Source of the DNA: Bacteroides nordii WAL 11050 = JCM 12987
GTDB taxonomy: Bacteria; Bacteroidota; Bacteroidia; Bacteroidales; Bacteroidaceae
Reading direction: 5' to 3'
DNA length: 64,000 nucleotides
Assembly: GCA_000613465.1 (NCBI GenBank)
Contig: BAJA01000011.1
Location: 62,001-126,000 of the forward strand
Position numbers and translations under genes: made by a program. Below are positions 53,201-63,770 of this stretch, piece after piece. The stretch's first letter is position 1. Each line of letters opens with the position of its first letter. The notes under the pieces were generated by a model. That model saw only the letters and a list, made by a program, of their open reading frames with translations. It was not told the origin of the DNA and ran no database searches.

Positions 53201-53429
53201 TTCGATCATTTGGAGAAACTACCAATACAAATTCTCCATTTAAATCGGTAATCATACCATTAGTTGTTCCAGTAACAACGACATTTGCACCTATCAATGG
53301 CTCGTCATTACTATCCAACACGTACCCTTTTAATTGATAATTTTGTGCATAAGCAGAGAGTGGAATAAGAAAGAGTAATGACATTATTGCATATAATAAT
53401 GTACCTCCTAAGTAATTACTTTGCTTCAT
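50276..53429 (-). pseudogene. SusC/RagA-family TonB-dependent transporter, one frameshift
   Basis: This outer-membrane importer is paired with the SusD gene. It has a signal peptide (LLFLIPLSAYA), a carboxypeptidase-like domain (LKGYVLDSNDEPLIGANVVV), the TonB-box region DETIVIGYGTMKKSDMTGAI and a plug domain with NPAEALQGKVAGVNI and LYIVDGFPGD. A 22-strand-type barrel follows, ending RSYVVGLQVTF. The frame breaks at an A8 run (51517-51524; T8 on the coding strand). Taking out one T turns EEFFFRRCCEQ-stop into EEFFSGDVVSNLKLRASWGRLGNENALG and gives 1050 residues, normal for SusC. An 8-base homopolymer could also be a phase-variation site, but a sequence error is the simpler reading. It is preceded by the regulator gene on the same strand with a 204-bp spacer, in which no clean -7 box was found. 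Confidence 0.88.
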
Positions 53430-53633
53430 AGCAATTAAATTTTAAAGTTAATAAATGCGCTTTTCAAACACGTGACAAATAAACTTCAAAATCTAACTAC
53501 CACCTAAAAATACTAATCTACATAGCCCCTACAAAATAGTAAAACAAAAGACTTTACACCCTACAAAACATTTCTTAAAATGTTGATAATAGCCAATTTA
53601 TATCTATAAAGAAACCTACAAAATAAAAAAAAA

Positions 53634-55252
53634 TCAAATATCACGTAAATAAGCAGAAATATCATCCTGAGAATGCAAACAGAGTGTTTTTCTTAAGCGA
53701 TACCTTGCCATACTAATTGCTTTGATAGATATTCCAGTTAACAAGGATATCTCTTTTGTAGATAAATTAATCCGCAAGAAAGTCGCTAACTTCTTTTCAC
53801 CATGAGTTAATCCCGGATGTTTTTGTTCCAAACGACTCAAGAATTCATGGTTTTGTTCATCAACCTCTTTGGTCAAAGAATTATTATCATCTTCCAGCTT
53901 TTTAAATTGGAGAATAAAGGTATTTATTTTTTTTAAGTGAGTTAAGATCTCATTATTATTCATTTTATAAGTACTTTTAATCATCTCTCTAATTTTCTCC
54001 AGAAGTTCATTCCGACTATTTAAGAAAAGAACAAAATTCGTCAATTCACTTTGTGTACTCTCTAATTTTTCCGATTTTGCACTTAATTCCACAGCTTGTT
54101 GTTGTAACTTTAGTTCTGTTATTATCTTATCTTTTAATAACAACTCAGTCTGTCCCTTTGCTATCTGTAAATCCTTTTTTCGTTTATATTGTTTAATTAA
54201 AAAGAAAGCAAGAAGAGTAATACACAAAAAAAGCACAACCGCAAGACTTATATTTCTTTTCAATAATTCAATTTGATGCATATGCTTCTGAATTTCGGAT
54301 TCTTTTTTCTGATCCTGTAATTTCTGTTTTATGAGATTTCTTTCAATATTTACCAACTCTCTTTTTTGAAGTAACTGTTCCCGTTTCTTTTCGAAATTCA
54401 ATAAATTATCATAGGCCTCTTTATAACATTTTTGTGCTGCATATACTTTAGAAAGATACTCATAATTATCACAAATTAATTCATGTGCATTAACATCAAA
54501 TGCATAAACAGCCGCTTTTTTTAAAGCACTCAAAGCCTCATTATTCCTTTTAGCATAAAACAGCTGCATTCCCAAATTATTATAATTCTCTGCCAATGAC
54601 CATAAAGCATTCAAATTTTCATTAATGACAATGGCTTCTTGTATTAATTTTATTTTTTCTTCTGTGTCACCTTCATAAAGACAAAGATTATTTATATTCG
54701 CTGCTATATTCTTCTTATCACCTAATGTTTTATTTATACGTAAAGCATCCCTAAAAAATTTATCAGCAATCTCATATTCTTTCATATAGACATGAATCAG
54801 ACCGCGTGCATTGTAGGCGTTTGCCATTCCCGAAGAATCTTTAAGGACTTTATAGGTTGAAGTGCATTATCTATCAGATTTATTGCTTTTGAGAAGTCTT
54901 TTAATGAACCATATAAAGCTCCTAAATTAACATTTATCTTAGCCTTGGTTTTAAGATCTTTTGCCGGACAATAAGATAAAGCCTTATAATATGTATTTAC
55001 ACTCATATCGAAATTACCATAAAGCATGTAGGCATGACCAGATACAATTAATGTAGAAACAATCAAATTGGAATCTGTAGTTTGCTTTAGTATATCAAAC
55101 GCTTGTAATGTGTAGTCAACAGCCTGCTTTGGATCAGTCAGAAGTGATTTGTAAGATTTATCCAAAAATTTCCAAACATCTCTTTGGTAAGAGTTAGCAT
55201 TAATTGTATCAAAAAAGAAAATAAACGACAGAAATAATAACAAGTTTTTCAT
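53634..55252 (-). pseudogene. TPR/HTH membrane regulator of the locus (SusR-like architecture), one frameshift
   Basis: Once repaired it has 539 residues. The N-terminal signal peptide (LLFLSFIFFFDTINA) is followed by TPR-type helical repeats, which should lie in the periplasm. One membrane helix (ISLAVVLFLCITLLAFFLI, about residues 332-352) leads to a long cytoplasmic coiled coil (LLLKDKIITELKLQQQAVEL). A C-terminal LuxR-like helix-turn-helix follows (GEKKLATFLRINLSTKEISLLTGISIKAISMARYRLRKTL). The frame breaks near 54847: AAAGTCCTT needs one G to read PIKVLKDSSGMANAYNARGLIH. This layout, a periplasmic sensor joined through the membrane to a DNA-binding domain, is that of SusR-type PUL regulators. 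Placed just upstream of susC in the same direction, it probably senses the imported oligomer and switches on the locus (inference). Confidence 0.82.
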
Positions 55253-55320
55253 AATAATAAAGTTAGTCTAACATTAGGTATACAAATAAATATCTTCAAT
55301 TCTCTAATAGTATAGAAAAT

Positions 55321-55328
55321 CAAAGATA
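55321..55328 (-). promoter_or_regulatory. Bacteroides-type -7 box for the TPR/HTH regulator
   Basis: Minus-strand TATCTTTG fits TAnnTTTG, 69 bp before the start codon of the regulator. Confidence 0.5.
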
Positions 55329-55515
55329 TAATTAATTCTTCACATGTATAAATTAATATAGATAAGAATGTGAAAATATTATTTCACTCCAAGACTATCC
55401 GAAACAGAATCTTCCAAATAAAACACTAATAAACAAAAGATTATCAAAAATAATAAAACTTCAAAAATTGAATAAAAGTAAATACAAATCGCCACTATAG
55501 TATGACATTTCTCAC

Positions 55516-57093
55516 TCACATTTCTTTAAACTCTATCGGCAAAGTAAAATAAAATGTTGTTCCTATTCCTACTTTGGAACGTACCCATATACGACCACCC
55601 ATCTTTTCGGTCAGCATTCTGCATATAGTCAGTCCAATCCCGGTACCTTGTACAAAATCATTTACTTTACCAAAACGGCTGAAAATAGTAGTTACACGCT
55701 CTGCTGGTATACCAATACCCGTATCAGAAACATATCCCTGTACGATCTGGTCTTTCTTCTCAAAACCGAAATGAATTTCTCCATTTGAAGTGAATTTAAT
55801 AGCATTACTGAGCAGATTCAACCATATCTGAGAAATACGGTCCCAATCACCTTGAATGGACAATTCAGGATCAACTTCGTCCAAAATAAGTTTCACACCA
55901 GGCTGAACAGAACTATGGTTCAAATAATATAATTGTGCGCACACATCTATCAATCTCACCGAGCGTATCGAAAATCTTAATGAACCAGCCTCAAGAGCAG
56001 ACAAATCGAGTATATCATTAAACAAGTTCAGAAGTAAACCTGAATTCTTTTCTACAAGTTCTGCATACTGAAGTTGTTCTTCTTTGTTTATCGATTCTAT
56101 AATAAGTTTAGAAAAACCTACAATCGCATTCAACGGTGTACGAATTTCATGACTCATATTAGCAAGGAAAGAAGATTTTAACTTATCAGCTTCTTCTGCC
56201 TTAATACGTGCTTTAATCAACTCTTTTTCTACCTTCTTAATATCAGTTACATCCCAGCCTACGCCAATGATATATGGATGCTCATTACCTGAAGGGACCA
56301 AGGTTTTTATCATCGTCACCATACGTATATCTCCGGAAAGTGTAGTATATTCTTCCAAATATTCCATTCTTCCAGTTTGCATCACAGCAAAATCACCAGC
56401 ACGGAACCGTCTGGCTTCCTCACTATTTGGAAAAATCTCAATATCAGTCTTCCCTACGGCCACTTCTACAGCAATGCCTGTTTGTTCCGCAAAAGCTCTA
56501 TTCCAATAAAGATAACGAAAATTATCGCCTGTGTCTTTTACGAATAAATATACAGGAACATTGTTTAAAATTGCATGCATCAAAGAATTCAAGCGAATTA
56601 TCTCGTTTCGCTGAGAGGCATTCAATACTTCCGCTTTAACCTTTTCAGAAACATCTCTACACATACAAAGCAGATATTTTTCGTCCAGAGGAAAAATACG
56701 ATTTTCATAATGATGCAAAACACCATCAAGCATAAGTGAATGTTTCGCTATAGACCCCTGCCCGGTAGCAATCACTTTATCCATATTTTTCCGAACACTA
56801 TCATACGCTTCTTCCGGAACAATATCTTTTACATTTGATCCTACAATGCTACCTGAATCAGTACCTTCTACATGATTAGTTGCCGGAGAAGATGCAAGTT
56901 CCACAATGTTTGCATCATGATCAAAAACAGTAAGCATATCAGGTAATGCATCTAAAATACGGGTGCTATATTTCTCTCGAAATCTCCCCGTCTTTAGTGA
57001 GGATAGTTCTGAAGAAAGTTTTTCTACTTTTTTCTCTAAATTCTCTACAATTATTAGTAGTTCTTCTTTCGTTTTTTGTTCATATAGTCCCAT
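55516..57093 (-). CDS. Cytoplasmic PAS-domain sensor histidine kinase
   Basis: This 525-residue kinase has no membrane segment. An N-terminal coiled coil (ELLIIVENLEKKVEKLSSELSSL) is followed by two PAS domains (LDALPDMLTVFDHDANIVEL, about residues 48-150; VPVYLFVKDTGDNFRYLYWNRAFAEQTG, about 180-290). The DHp domain has the phospho-acceptor FLANMSHEIRTPLNAIVGFSKLI (His at about 313). The ATPase domain has LLSNAIKFTSNGEI (N box), YVSDTGIGIPAERV (G1), FGKVNDFVQGTGIGLTICRML (F and G2) and the ending VGIGTTFYFTLP. No response-regulator domain or gene is next to it, so its partner is elsewhere. PAS domains could sense redox or a small ligand. It is read in the same direction as the PUL regulator, but each has its own promoter box. 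Confidence 0.92.
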   Translation of the reverse strand: MGLYEQKTKEELLIIVENLEKKVEKLSSELSSLKTGRFREKYSTRILDALPDMLTVFDHDANIVELASSPATNHVEGTDSGSIVGSNVKDIVPEEAYDSVRKNMDKVIATGQGSIAKHSLMLDGVLHHYENRIFPLDEKYLLCMCRDVSEKVKAEVLNASQRNEIIRLNSLMHAILNNVPVYLFVKDTGDNFRYLYWNRAFAEQTGIAVEVAVGKTDIEIFPNSEEARRFRAGDFAVMQTGRMEYLEEYTTLSGDIRMVTMIKTLVPSGNEHPYIIGVGWDVTDIKKVEKELIKARIKAEEADKLKSSFLANMSHEIRTPLNAIVGFSKLIIESINKEEQLQYAELVEKNSGLLLNLFNDILDLSALEAGSLRFSIRSVRLIDVCAQLYYLNHSSVQPGVKLILDEVDPELSIQGDWDRISQIWLNLLSNAIKFTSNGEIHFGFEKKDQIVQGYVSDTGIGIPAERVTTIFSRFGKVNDFVQGTGIGLTICRMLTEKMGGRIWVRSKVGIGTTFYFTLPIEFKEM

Positions 57094-57147
57094 AAAAAAG
57101 CATCTTCCTCAGAGGTATATTGTTGTATATGTTGATCATTTACATGC

Positions 57148-57155
57148 AAATATAT
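57148..57155 (-). promoter_or_regulatory. Bacteroides-type -7 box for the histidine kinase
   Basis: Minus-strand TATATTTG fits TAnnTTTG, 55 bp before the kinase start. Confidence 0.45.
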
Positions 57156-57217
57156 GTTTTTTTACATAAAAATAGATACATATCTCCAAATTATTATTGA
57201 TAAAAAAAGTCATAGCT

Positions 57218-57249
57218 TTTGCCCTACTATTCAGAAAGTTCTATCTTTG
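57218..57249 (+). promoter_or_regulatory. Promoter of ahcY with -33 and -7 boxes
   Basis: TTTG (57218-57221) and TATCTTTG (57242-57249) are 20 bp apart, the best full match to the Bacteroides promoter consensus in this window. The start codon lies 28 bp downstream. Confidence 0.65.
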
Positions 57250-57277
57250 CATCACTTTTATTTTAAACAAATTACAT

Positions 57278-58696
57278 ATGTCTACAGAATTATTCTCTAC
57301 CCTGCCCTATAAAGTGGCAGACATCACACTTGCAGACTTCGGTCGCAAGGAAATCGATCTGGCAGAAAAAGAAATGCCTGGCCTTATGGCTCTTCGCGAA
57401 AAGTATGGAGAATCCAAACCGTTGAAAGGTGCCCGTATCATGGGTTCATTGCACATGACCATTCAAACTGCCGTACTGATTGAAACACTCGTTACTTTGG
57501 GTGCCGAAGTACGCTGGTGTTCTTGTAACATATACTCAACCCAGGATCATGCCGCAGCTGCCATTGCTGCTTCAGGTGTTGCCGTATATGCATGGAAAGG
57601 TGAAACACTGGAAGATTACTGGTGGTGTACGCTTCAGGCATTGAACTTCCCCGGTGGCAAAGGACCTACGGTTATCGTAGATGACGGTGGCGATGCCACT
57701 ATGATGATTCACGTAGGATACGACGCCGAAAATAACGCAGCCGTACTTGATAAAGAAGTACATGCAGAAGATGAAATAGAACTGAACGCTATCTTGAAAA
57801 AAGTGCTGGCAGAAGATAAAGATCGCTGGCATCGTGTAGCAGCTGAGATGCGTGGTGTATCGGAAGAGACAACCACAGGTGTACACCGCCTGTATCAGAT
57901 GCAGGAAGAAGGAAAACTACTTTTCCCGGCATTCAATGTAAATGACTCAGTAACCAAATCAAAGTTTGACAACCTCTATGGTTGCCGCGAATCACTGGCC
58001 GATGGTATCAAACGTGCCACAGATGTAATGATCGCCGGTAAAGTGGTAGTAGTGTGTGGTTATGGTGATGTAGGCAAAGGTTGCTCCCATTCAATGCGTT
58101 CTTACGGAGCCCGCGTACTGGTAACAGAGGTAGACCCGATCTGCGCATTACAAGCTGCAATGGAAGGCTTCGAAGTAGTAACTATGGAAGATGCATGTAA
58201 AGAGGGTAATATATTCGTAACTACCACCGGCAATATCGATATTATCCGCATTGACCACATGGAACAGATGAAAGACCAGGCTATTGTTTGTAATATCGGT
58301 CACTTTGACAACGAAATTCAGGTAGAAGCTCTGAAACATTATCCGGGTATCAAATGCGTAAATATCAAACCGCAGGTAGACCGTTATTATTTCCCCGACG
58401 GACATAGTATCATCCTGTTGGCTGACGGCCGTCTGGTAAATTTAGGATGTGCTACCGGACATCCATCTTTCGTAATGAGTAACTCTTTCACAAATCAGAC
58501 GCTGGCACAAATTGAGCTATTCAGCAAGAAATACGATATCAATGTATATCGCCTGCCTAAACATCTTGATGAGGAAGTAGCTCGTCTACATCTTGAGAAG
58601 ATCGGGGTAAAACTAACTAAGTTAACTCCCGAGCAAGCTGCATATATTGGCGTATCAGTAGATGGACCGTATAAAGCAGAGCACTACCGTTATTAA
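57278..58696 (+). CDS. ahcY: Adenosylhomocysteinase (S-adenosylhomocysteine hydrolase)
   Basis: This 472-residue NAD-dependent enzyme splits S-adenosylhomocysteine into adenosine and homocysteine, keeping the methyl cycle running. The substrate domain includes [19 protein letters not shown] and [18 protein letters not shown] (residues 47-100). The NAD domain has [21 protein letters not shown] (GxGxxG, about 258-278). The C-terminus ends in the conserved [10 protein letters not shown], where Lys and Tyr reach the NAD of the neighbouring subunit. The start at 57278 gives the family N-terminus ([26 protein letters not shown]); in-frame codons further upstream would put the promoter inside the gene. 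It is monocistronic. Confidence 0.97.
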   Translation: MSTELFSTLPYKVADITLADFGRKEIDLAEKEMPGLMALREKYGESKPLKGARIMGSLHMTIQTAVLIETLVTLGAEVRWCSCNIYSTQDHAAAAIAASGVAVYAWKGETLEDYWWCTLQALNFPGGKGPTVIVDDGGDATMMIHVGYDAENNAAVLDKEVHAEDEIELNAILKKVLAEDKDRWHRVAAEMRGVSEETTTGVHRLYQMQEEGKLLFPAFNVNDSVTKSKFDNLYGCRESLADGIKRATDVMIAGKVVVVCGYGDVGKGCSHSMRSYGARVLVTEVDPICALQAAMEGFEVVTMEDACKEGNIFVTTTGNIDIIRIDHMEQMKDQAIVCNIGHFDNEIQVEALKHYPGIKCVNIKPQVDRYYFPDGHSIILLADGRLVNLGCATGHPSFVMSNSFTNQTLAQIELFSKKYDINVYRLPKHLDEEVARLHLEKIGVKLTKLTPEQAAYIGVSVDGPYKAEHYRY

Positions 58697-58701
58697 TTTT
58701 T

Positions 58702-58819
58702 CAATTTGACGATTTACGATTTACGATTGAAAACCCTTTGGTTATCAACATCCGAATCCGTAAATCGTCAAATCAGAAATGATACAAAACTCAATTGTAA
58801 ATCATAAATCGTCAAATTG
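58702..58819. repeat. Heptamer-built inverted repeat between ahcY and the YfhO-family gene
   Basis: A 29-bp left arm (58702-58730), made of tandem 7-mers such as GATTTAC, is the reverse complement of 58791-58819 with two mismatches. A further inverted piece (GTAAATCGTCAAATC, from about 58760) lies inside. The right arm ends 3 bp before the ATG at 58823. Confidence 0.8.
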
Positions 58820-58822
58820 TAA

Positions 58823-61311
58823 ATGAAAAAGTTTCTCCCCGACCTCATCGCCATTCTGGCATTTATTATTCTCTCCTTCGCTTATTTCTTTCCGGCAGTC
58901 ATTGAAGACCGGGCACTTTTTCAACATGACAGTGTTGCCGGAGTAGGAGCAGGCCAAGAGGCTAAAGAATTTCACGAACGTACCGGTGAAACAACCCGTT
59001 GGACAAACAGTCTTTTTGGTGGTATGCCCACCTATCAGATTTCTCCCAGTTACGATTCTGTCAAGCCACTAAAATGGATAGAAAACATCTACCGCCTCTA
59101 TCTTCCACCCTATGTATGGCTTACATTCATTATGATGTTAGGGTTTTATATCCTGCTGCGAGCATTCGGATTGCCAGCATGGCTGGCTGGGTTAGGAGGT
59201 GTTATCTGGGCCTTCTCTTCCTATTTTTTCATACTGATAGCTGCCGGACACATCTGGAAGTTTATCACTTTAGCCTACATCCCCCCACGATAGCCGGCAT
59301 TGTGCTCGCATATCGAAAGAAATATTTATTAGGAGCCATTGTCACCGCTCTGTTCATAGCTTTACAAATACAATCCAACCATGTACAGATGTCATATTAC
59401 TTCTTATTTGTCATCTTATTTATGGTAGGTGCTTTTTTTGAAGAAGCATGGCGTAAAAAAGAGTTGCCTCATTTTTTTAAAGCCAGTGCTATATTGGTAG
59501 TAGCCGCCCTCATCGGAGTATCCACCAACCTGTCGAATCTCTATCATACTTACGAATACAGTAAAGAAACGATGCGGGGAAAGAGCGAATTGGTACACGA
59601 AGGTCCTAAAGCCGAACAAACCAGTAGCGGACTCGACCGTGACTATATTACCCAATGGAGCTATGGCATCGGCGAAACGCTCAGCCTTTTCGTTCCTAAT
59701 GTAAGAGGTGGAGCTTCTGTTCCGCTATCGGAGAACAAGGCTGCCATGGAAAAAGCCAACCCAATGTACAACGGGTTGTACTCACAGATCACCCAATACT
59801 TTGGTGACCAGCCAATGACCTCCGGTCCGGTCTATGTAGGTGCTTTTGTCATGGCACTTTTTATATTGGGATGCTTTATCGTAAAAGGTCCTATGAAGTG
59901 GGCACTGCTTGGGGCTACCCTTTTCTCCATTCTACTGTCGTGGGGCAAGAATTTCATGCCACTCACTGATTTCTTCATCGATTACATACCGATGTACAAT
60001 AAATTCCGCGCAGTATCTTCCATACTGGTTATTGCAGAGTTTACAATACCACTGTTAGCCATATTCGCCTTAAAAGCAATCATTGATAAGCCCGAGGTAT
60101 TAAAACAAAACCGCCGCGGAGTAATCATCAGCTTTGCATTAACTGCAGGTGTAGCATTGATTCTGGCAGTAGCTCCGGGCATACTTGTACCCAGTTTTAT
60201 TCCTGCACGTGAACTGGCAGCCCTGCAACAAGCTATCCCCGGAGATCAGCTCTTGCCAATTCTTGATAATCTGAAAGAGATGCGCATGAATATGGTAACC
60301 TCAGATGCGTGGGCAAGTTTCCTGTTTATCTGTGGTGGTTTCGTTCTTCTTTTCCTCTATCAGCGAGGTAAGTTGAGTACTGTATGGACAGTAAGTGCCA
60401 TTGCCGTACTTTGTATAGGAGAAATGTGGCACATCAATAAGCGTTACCTGTATGACGATATGTTTGTTCCACAATCCGCACGTATAGAAACTTTCCAAAA
60501 AACTCCTACCGATGAACAAATCCTGCAAGATAAATCATTGGATTATCGCGTGCTGAACTTTGCATCCAATACATTCAATGAAAATAATACTTCGTACTGG
60601 CACAAGAGCATAGGAGGTTATCATGCCGCCAAGTTACGCCGTTATCAGGAAATGATAGATCACCATATTGCCCCGGAAATGCAAGCCACGTTCAAAGAGA
60701 TAGCAGCAGCCGGTGGAGAAATGGACAGTGTAGATGCCAATAAGTTCCGTATTCTGAATATGCTGAATACGAAATACTTTATATTCCCTGTCAACCAACA
60801 AGGGCAGACAGCTCCTATCCTCAACCCCTACGCATACGGTAACGCATGGTTTGTAAACAATGTGAAGTATGTCAATAACGCCAACGAAGAAATTGCTGCT
60901 GTTGGTGAAGTGGATCTGAAGAATACAGCTGTTGCAGATACTAAATTCAAAGAGGCTTTGAAAGGAAAAACTGAAAATCTCAAAGTAGATTCCCTAAGCA
61001 CAATTAAGTTGACCAATTATGAGCCCAATCACCTGATTTATGAAACGTCCTCTCCGAAAGAGGGAGTTGTAGTATTCTCAGAGATATTCTATCCGGGATG
61101 GCAAGCTACCATTGACGGTCAGCCGATAGATATTGCCCGAGCCAACTATATTCTGCGTGCTGTAAACGTTCCTGCAGGCAAACACACCATCGAAATGCGT
61201 TTCGATCCGAAGAGTCTGCATGTAACAGAAGGCATTGCTTACAGTGGCTTGGCATTACTAATTATCGGAGCAATAGCAGGATTGTGGATCTATTGCAGAA
61301 AGAAACAATAA
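58823..61311 (+). pseudogene. YfhO-family multi-pass membrane protein, one frameshift
   Basis: Once repaired, this 829-residue inner-membrane protein has a dozen or so hydrophobic segments and ends in a soluble beta-domain (VVVFSEIFYPGWQATIDGQPIDIARAN, then NVPAGKHTIEMRFDP) before a last membrane helix. The large loop after the first helix has DSVAGVGAGQEAKEFHERTGETTRWTNSLFGGMPTYQ, the region conserved in YfhO proteins. YfhO of Gram-positives is linked to glycosylation of lipoteichoic acid; the role in Bacteroides is unknown but a glycosyltransferase-like lipid-linked step is likely. The frame breaks at a C6 run (59281-59286): one more C turns YIPPR-stop into YIPPTIAGIVLAYRKK. The first part ends at 59293. 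The ATG directly abuts a hairpin repeat. Confidence 0.85.
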
Positions 61312-61366
61312 AGTAGAAGTTTTCTATAGGAAACCAAGCGCTAACACACTGATAGTCAACAAATAT

Positions 61367-61455
61367 AAAAGTGTACATTCTTGTATGTCAAGAGTGTACA
61401 CTTTTGTTATGTAAGAATGTACATTCTTATGATACATAAATGTACACTCTGTAAT
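61367..61455. repeat. Array C: four palindromic units at 23-bp spacing
   Basis: The core (A/G)TGTACA starts at 61371, 61394, 61417 and 61440, exactly 23 bp apart. Units alternate between AAGTGTACATTCTT-like and AGTGTACACTTTT-like sequences and share little with arrays A and B outside the TGTACA centre. It lies between the convergent ends of the YfhO-family gene and the GH3 gene and runs up to the GH3 stop codon. Confidence 0.83.
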
Positions 61456-61460
61456 CCCTT

Positions 61461-63734
61461 TTATTTCACCACAATAGTCTTATTGAAATGAATACGATCG
61501 GAAGAGCTACCAATCTGTATCTCAAATTCACCAGGTTCTACTATATGCTTCATACGGGCATCATAAAGAGCTAATTCCGAAATCGGCAGCTCCAACGTTA
61601 CCGTTTCCTTTTTACCCGCTTTAACCGATACCTTTTTGAAAGCTTTCAGTTGTTTGATAGGGGTAGCAACCGAACTAATCTTATCACGAACGTACAACTG
61701 AACAACCTCTTTCCCATCCCGTTTTCCGGTATTCTCAATCTCAATAGTAGCAGTCAACTTACCTCTGTCTGAGAAAATAGAATCACTTAAATTACAATCG
61801 GTATACTTAAATTCGGTATAACTCAAACCATAACCAAATTCCCATAACGCATAAGGATGCTCAAAAATATAATGCCCTGCCGGTTCTTCGTAAGTACCCG
61901 GACGGTCAAATCGCTGTACACGGTCCGTAGGAAAATAATTATAAAAGCAAGGTGTATTACCCGTACTGCGCGGAAACGATACATTTACACGTCCTGAAGG
62001 ATTCACATTACCAACCAGAATATCGGCCATAGAACGCCCTTGCTGCTCACCAGCATACCACTGCGCCAATACAGCATCCGCATTTTCTTTCGCCCAGGTC
62101 ATCACCAATGGCTTACCCGATATAAAAACAACTACCATCGGTTTGCCTGTTGCTTTTACAGCTTTCAATAGTTCCATTTGCTTACCAGGTAACTCTAAAG
62201 AAGACAAATCGAATCCTTCACCTGCCGTAGAATAACGTGGTCCACGTCCCAGAAAAGTACTACGCGTACCTACCGCCACAATAGCCAAATCACTTTGTTC
62301 TACAATTCTTACTGCATCCGAAATATTCTCCTCCTTCTGGCTCCACCAGTCACAACCATCTGCCTGTTGCAGTTTTACCTTATTCTTCATTACTTCTTTT
62401 AAACCCTGGTATAAAGTTACCCCCTCTTTCGTATCCGGAGTAGTCCATGCATAATCTCCGAAGATAGTCTGATTACTATTAGGCCCTATTACAGCAATCG
62501 ATTTATATTTCGATAAATCAAGTGGTAAGATGTTATTCTTGTTTTCAAGCAAGATAGCACTCTCATCCGCGATCTCTTTTGCCAAAGCGATGTGTTCGGC
62601 AGAACGAACGACCTTTTTCACCTGTTTCGGATCACCGAAATAAGGACGGTCAAATAAACCTAAAGCAAACTTCACATACAAAACACGCCGTACAGCCTTA
62701 TCGATATAGCTTTCATCTATAATGTTCTCTTTCACCTGTTGTTCCAGTGTTTCATAATCAGAATCCACGTCCAGATCAACACCGGCTATCAACGATAGGC
62801 GGGCAGCTTCTTCACGGGTAGAGGTAGCATAATGAAAAGTCATCACCCGATCAACGGATCCCCAATCAGAATATACATATCCTTTAAATCCGAGTTCATC
62901 GCGCAATACATCGGTCATATAATAAGGAGATGCTGACACAGGAATGCCATCATAGGCACTATAGCAACTCATAATACAAAGCGGATCAGCTTCTTTAATA
63001 ACGCGTGCAAAAGGATAAAGATGCATACTTCGGAATTCGCGTTCACCACCACTGACAAAGGCACAATTCAGTCCTCCCGTCGGTGTACCGTGTGCTACAA
63101 AATGTTTCGGGGTACATGTAATCCGGTGCTTCTGGTATCCCTTCACAAAGCCAATCCCCATTTCAGCAATCAGATAAGGATCCTCGCCATAAGTCTCCTC
63201 CACCCTGCCCCAACGCAGTTCTCGGGCAATATCAAATACAGGAGATAAAACCTGATGAATACCCATCGTTGCCGCTTCGGCACCTGCTGCCTCCGTCATG
63301 CGCTCTATCAACCCGGGGTTAAACGTGCTTCCTTGTGCAATAGCATGCGGAAACAAGGTAGAATTATTTTGTAAAATACCCTGGATACCTTCTACAGCTG
63401 TTAAAATTGGGATACCCAACCGGGTTTTAGTCAGCATATAATTCTGTAACTCGTTATAGATTCGGGCACATTCTTCTGCTGTCCGGCCCATTTCATGGGT
63501 ACATCCATAACTCTGTCCGCCAAAGACACGTTCTATCTCATCAATCCTGCCAACGGGTTTATTCTGTAGTTGTAATACCTTCTCCTGCAAAGTCATACGC
63601 CGTAGTAGGTCTTCCACACGGTTTTCAATGGGGGCATCCGGATTCTTATACAATGGTTTATCATTGGTTCCCCATACAAAACCGGTAGTCCCGATACATA
63701 CCCCTAAAACTATCAAAAAGCTCTTTTTCTTCAT
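61461..63734 (-). CDS. GH3 beta-glucosidase-type glycosidase, secreted
   Basis: This 757-residue enzyme of family GH3 has a signal peptide (FLIVLGVCIGTTGFVWG). The (beta/alpha)8 domain holds the substrate motif KHFVAHGTPTGG and the catalytic nucleophile in GYVYSDWGSVDRV (Asp at about residue 290). The second, alpha/beta sandwich domain begins around AILLENKNNILPLDL and includes GEQQGRSMADILVGNVNPSGRVNVSFPRSTG, where the acid/base residue of GH3 usually lies. A fibronectin III-like domain ends the chain (IENTGKRDGKEVVQLYVRD, to the C-terminus). The start at 63734 (MKKKSF) gives a standard signal peptide; the in-frame codon at 63752 is less likely. Beta-glucosidase or beta-xylosidase activity is expected. 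The gene follows a partly seen gene by 36 bp and is probably co-transcribed with it. Confidence 0.92.
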   Translation of the reverse strand: MKKKSFLIVLGVCIGTTGFVWGTNDKPLYKNPDAPIENRVEDLLRRMTLQEKVLQLQNKPVGRIDEIERVFGGQSYGCTHEMGRTAEECARIYNELQNYMLTKTRLGIPILTAVEGIQGILQNNSTLFPHAIAQGSTFNPGLIERMTEAAGAEAATMGIHQVLSPVFDIARELRWGRVEETYGEDPYLIAEMGIGFVKGYQKHRITCTPKHFVAHGTPTGGLNCAFVSGGEREFRSMHLYPFARVIKEADPLCIMSCYSAYDGIPVSASPYYMTDVLRDELGFKGYVYSDWGSVDRVMTFHYATSTREEAARLSLIAGVDLDVDSDYETLEQQVKENIIDESYIDKAVRRVLYVKFALGLFDRPYFGDPKQVKKVVRSAEHIALAKEIADESAILLENKNNILPLDLSKYKSIAVIGPNSNQTIFGDYAWTTPDTKEGVTLYQGLKEVMKNKVKLQQADGCDWWSQKEENISDAVRIVEQSDLAIVAVGTRSTFLGRGPRYSTAGEGFDLSSLELPGKQMELLKAVKATGKPMVVVFISGKPLVMTWAKENADAVLAQWYAGEQQGRSMADILVGNVNPSGRVNVSFPRSTGNTPCFYNYFPTDRVQRFDRPGTYEEPAGHYIFEHPYALWEFGYGLSYTEFKYTDCNLSDSIFSDRGKLTATIEIENTGKRDGKEVVQLYVRDKISSVATPIKQLKAFKKVSVKAGKKETVTLELPISELALYDARMKHIVEPGEFEIQIGSSSDRIHFNKTIVVK

Positions 63735-63770
63735 ATTATTACTAATGTTCATTTAGATAAGCCAATAGCA

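Noticed and set aside
55516..57093. Hybrid two-component system controlling the PUL
   Set aside because: The kinase has no receiver or DNA-binding domain, no membrane segment and its own promoter, so it is not a PUL-type hybrid sensor.
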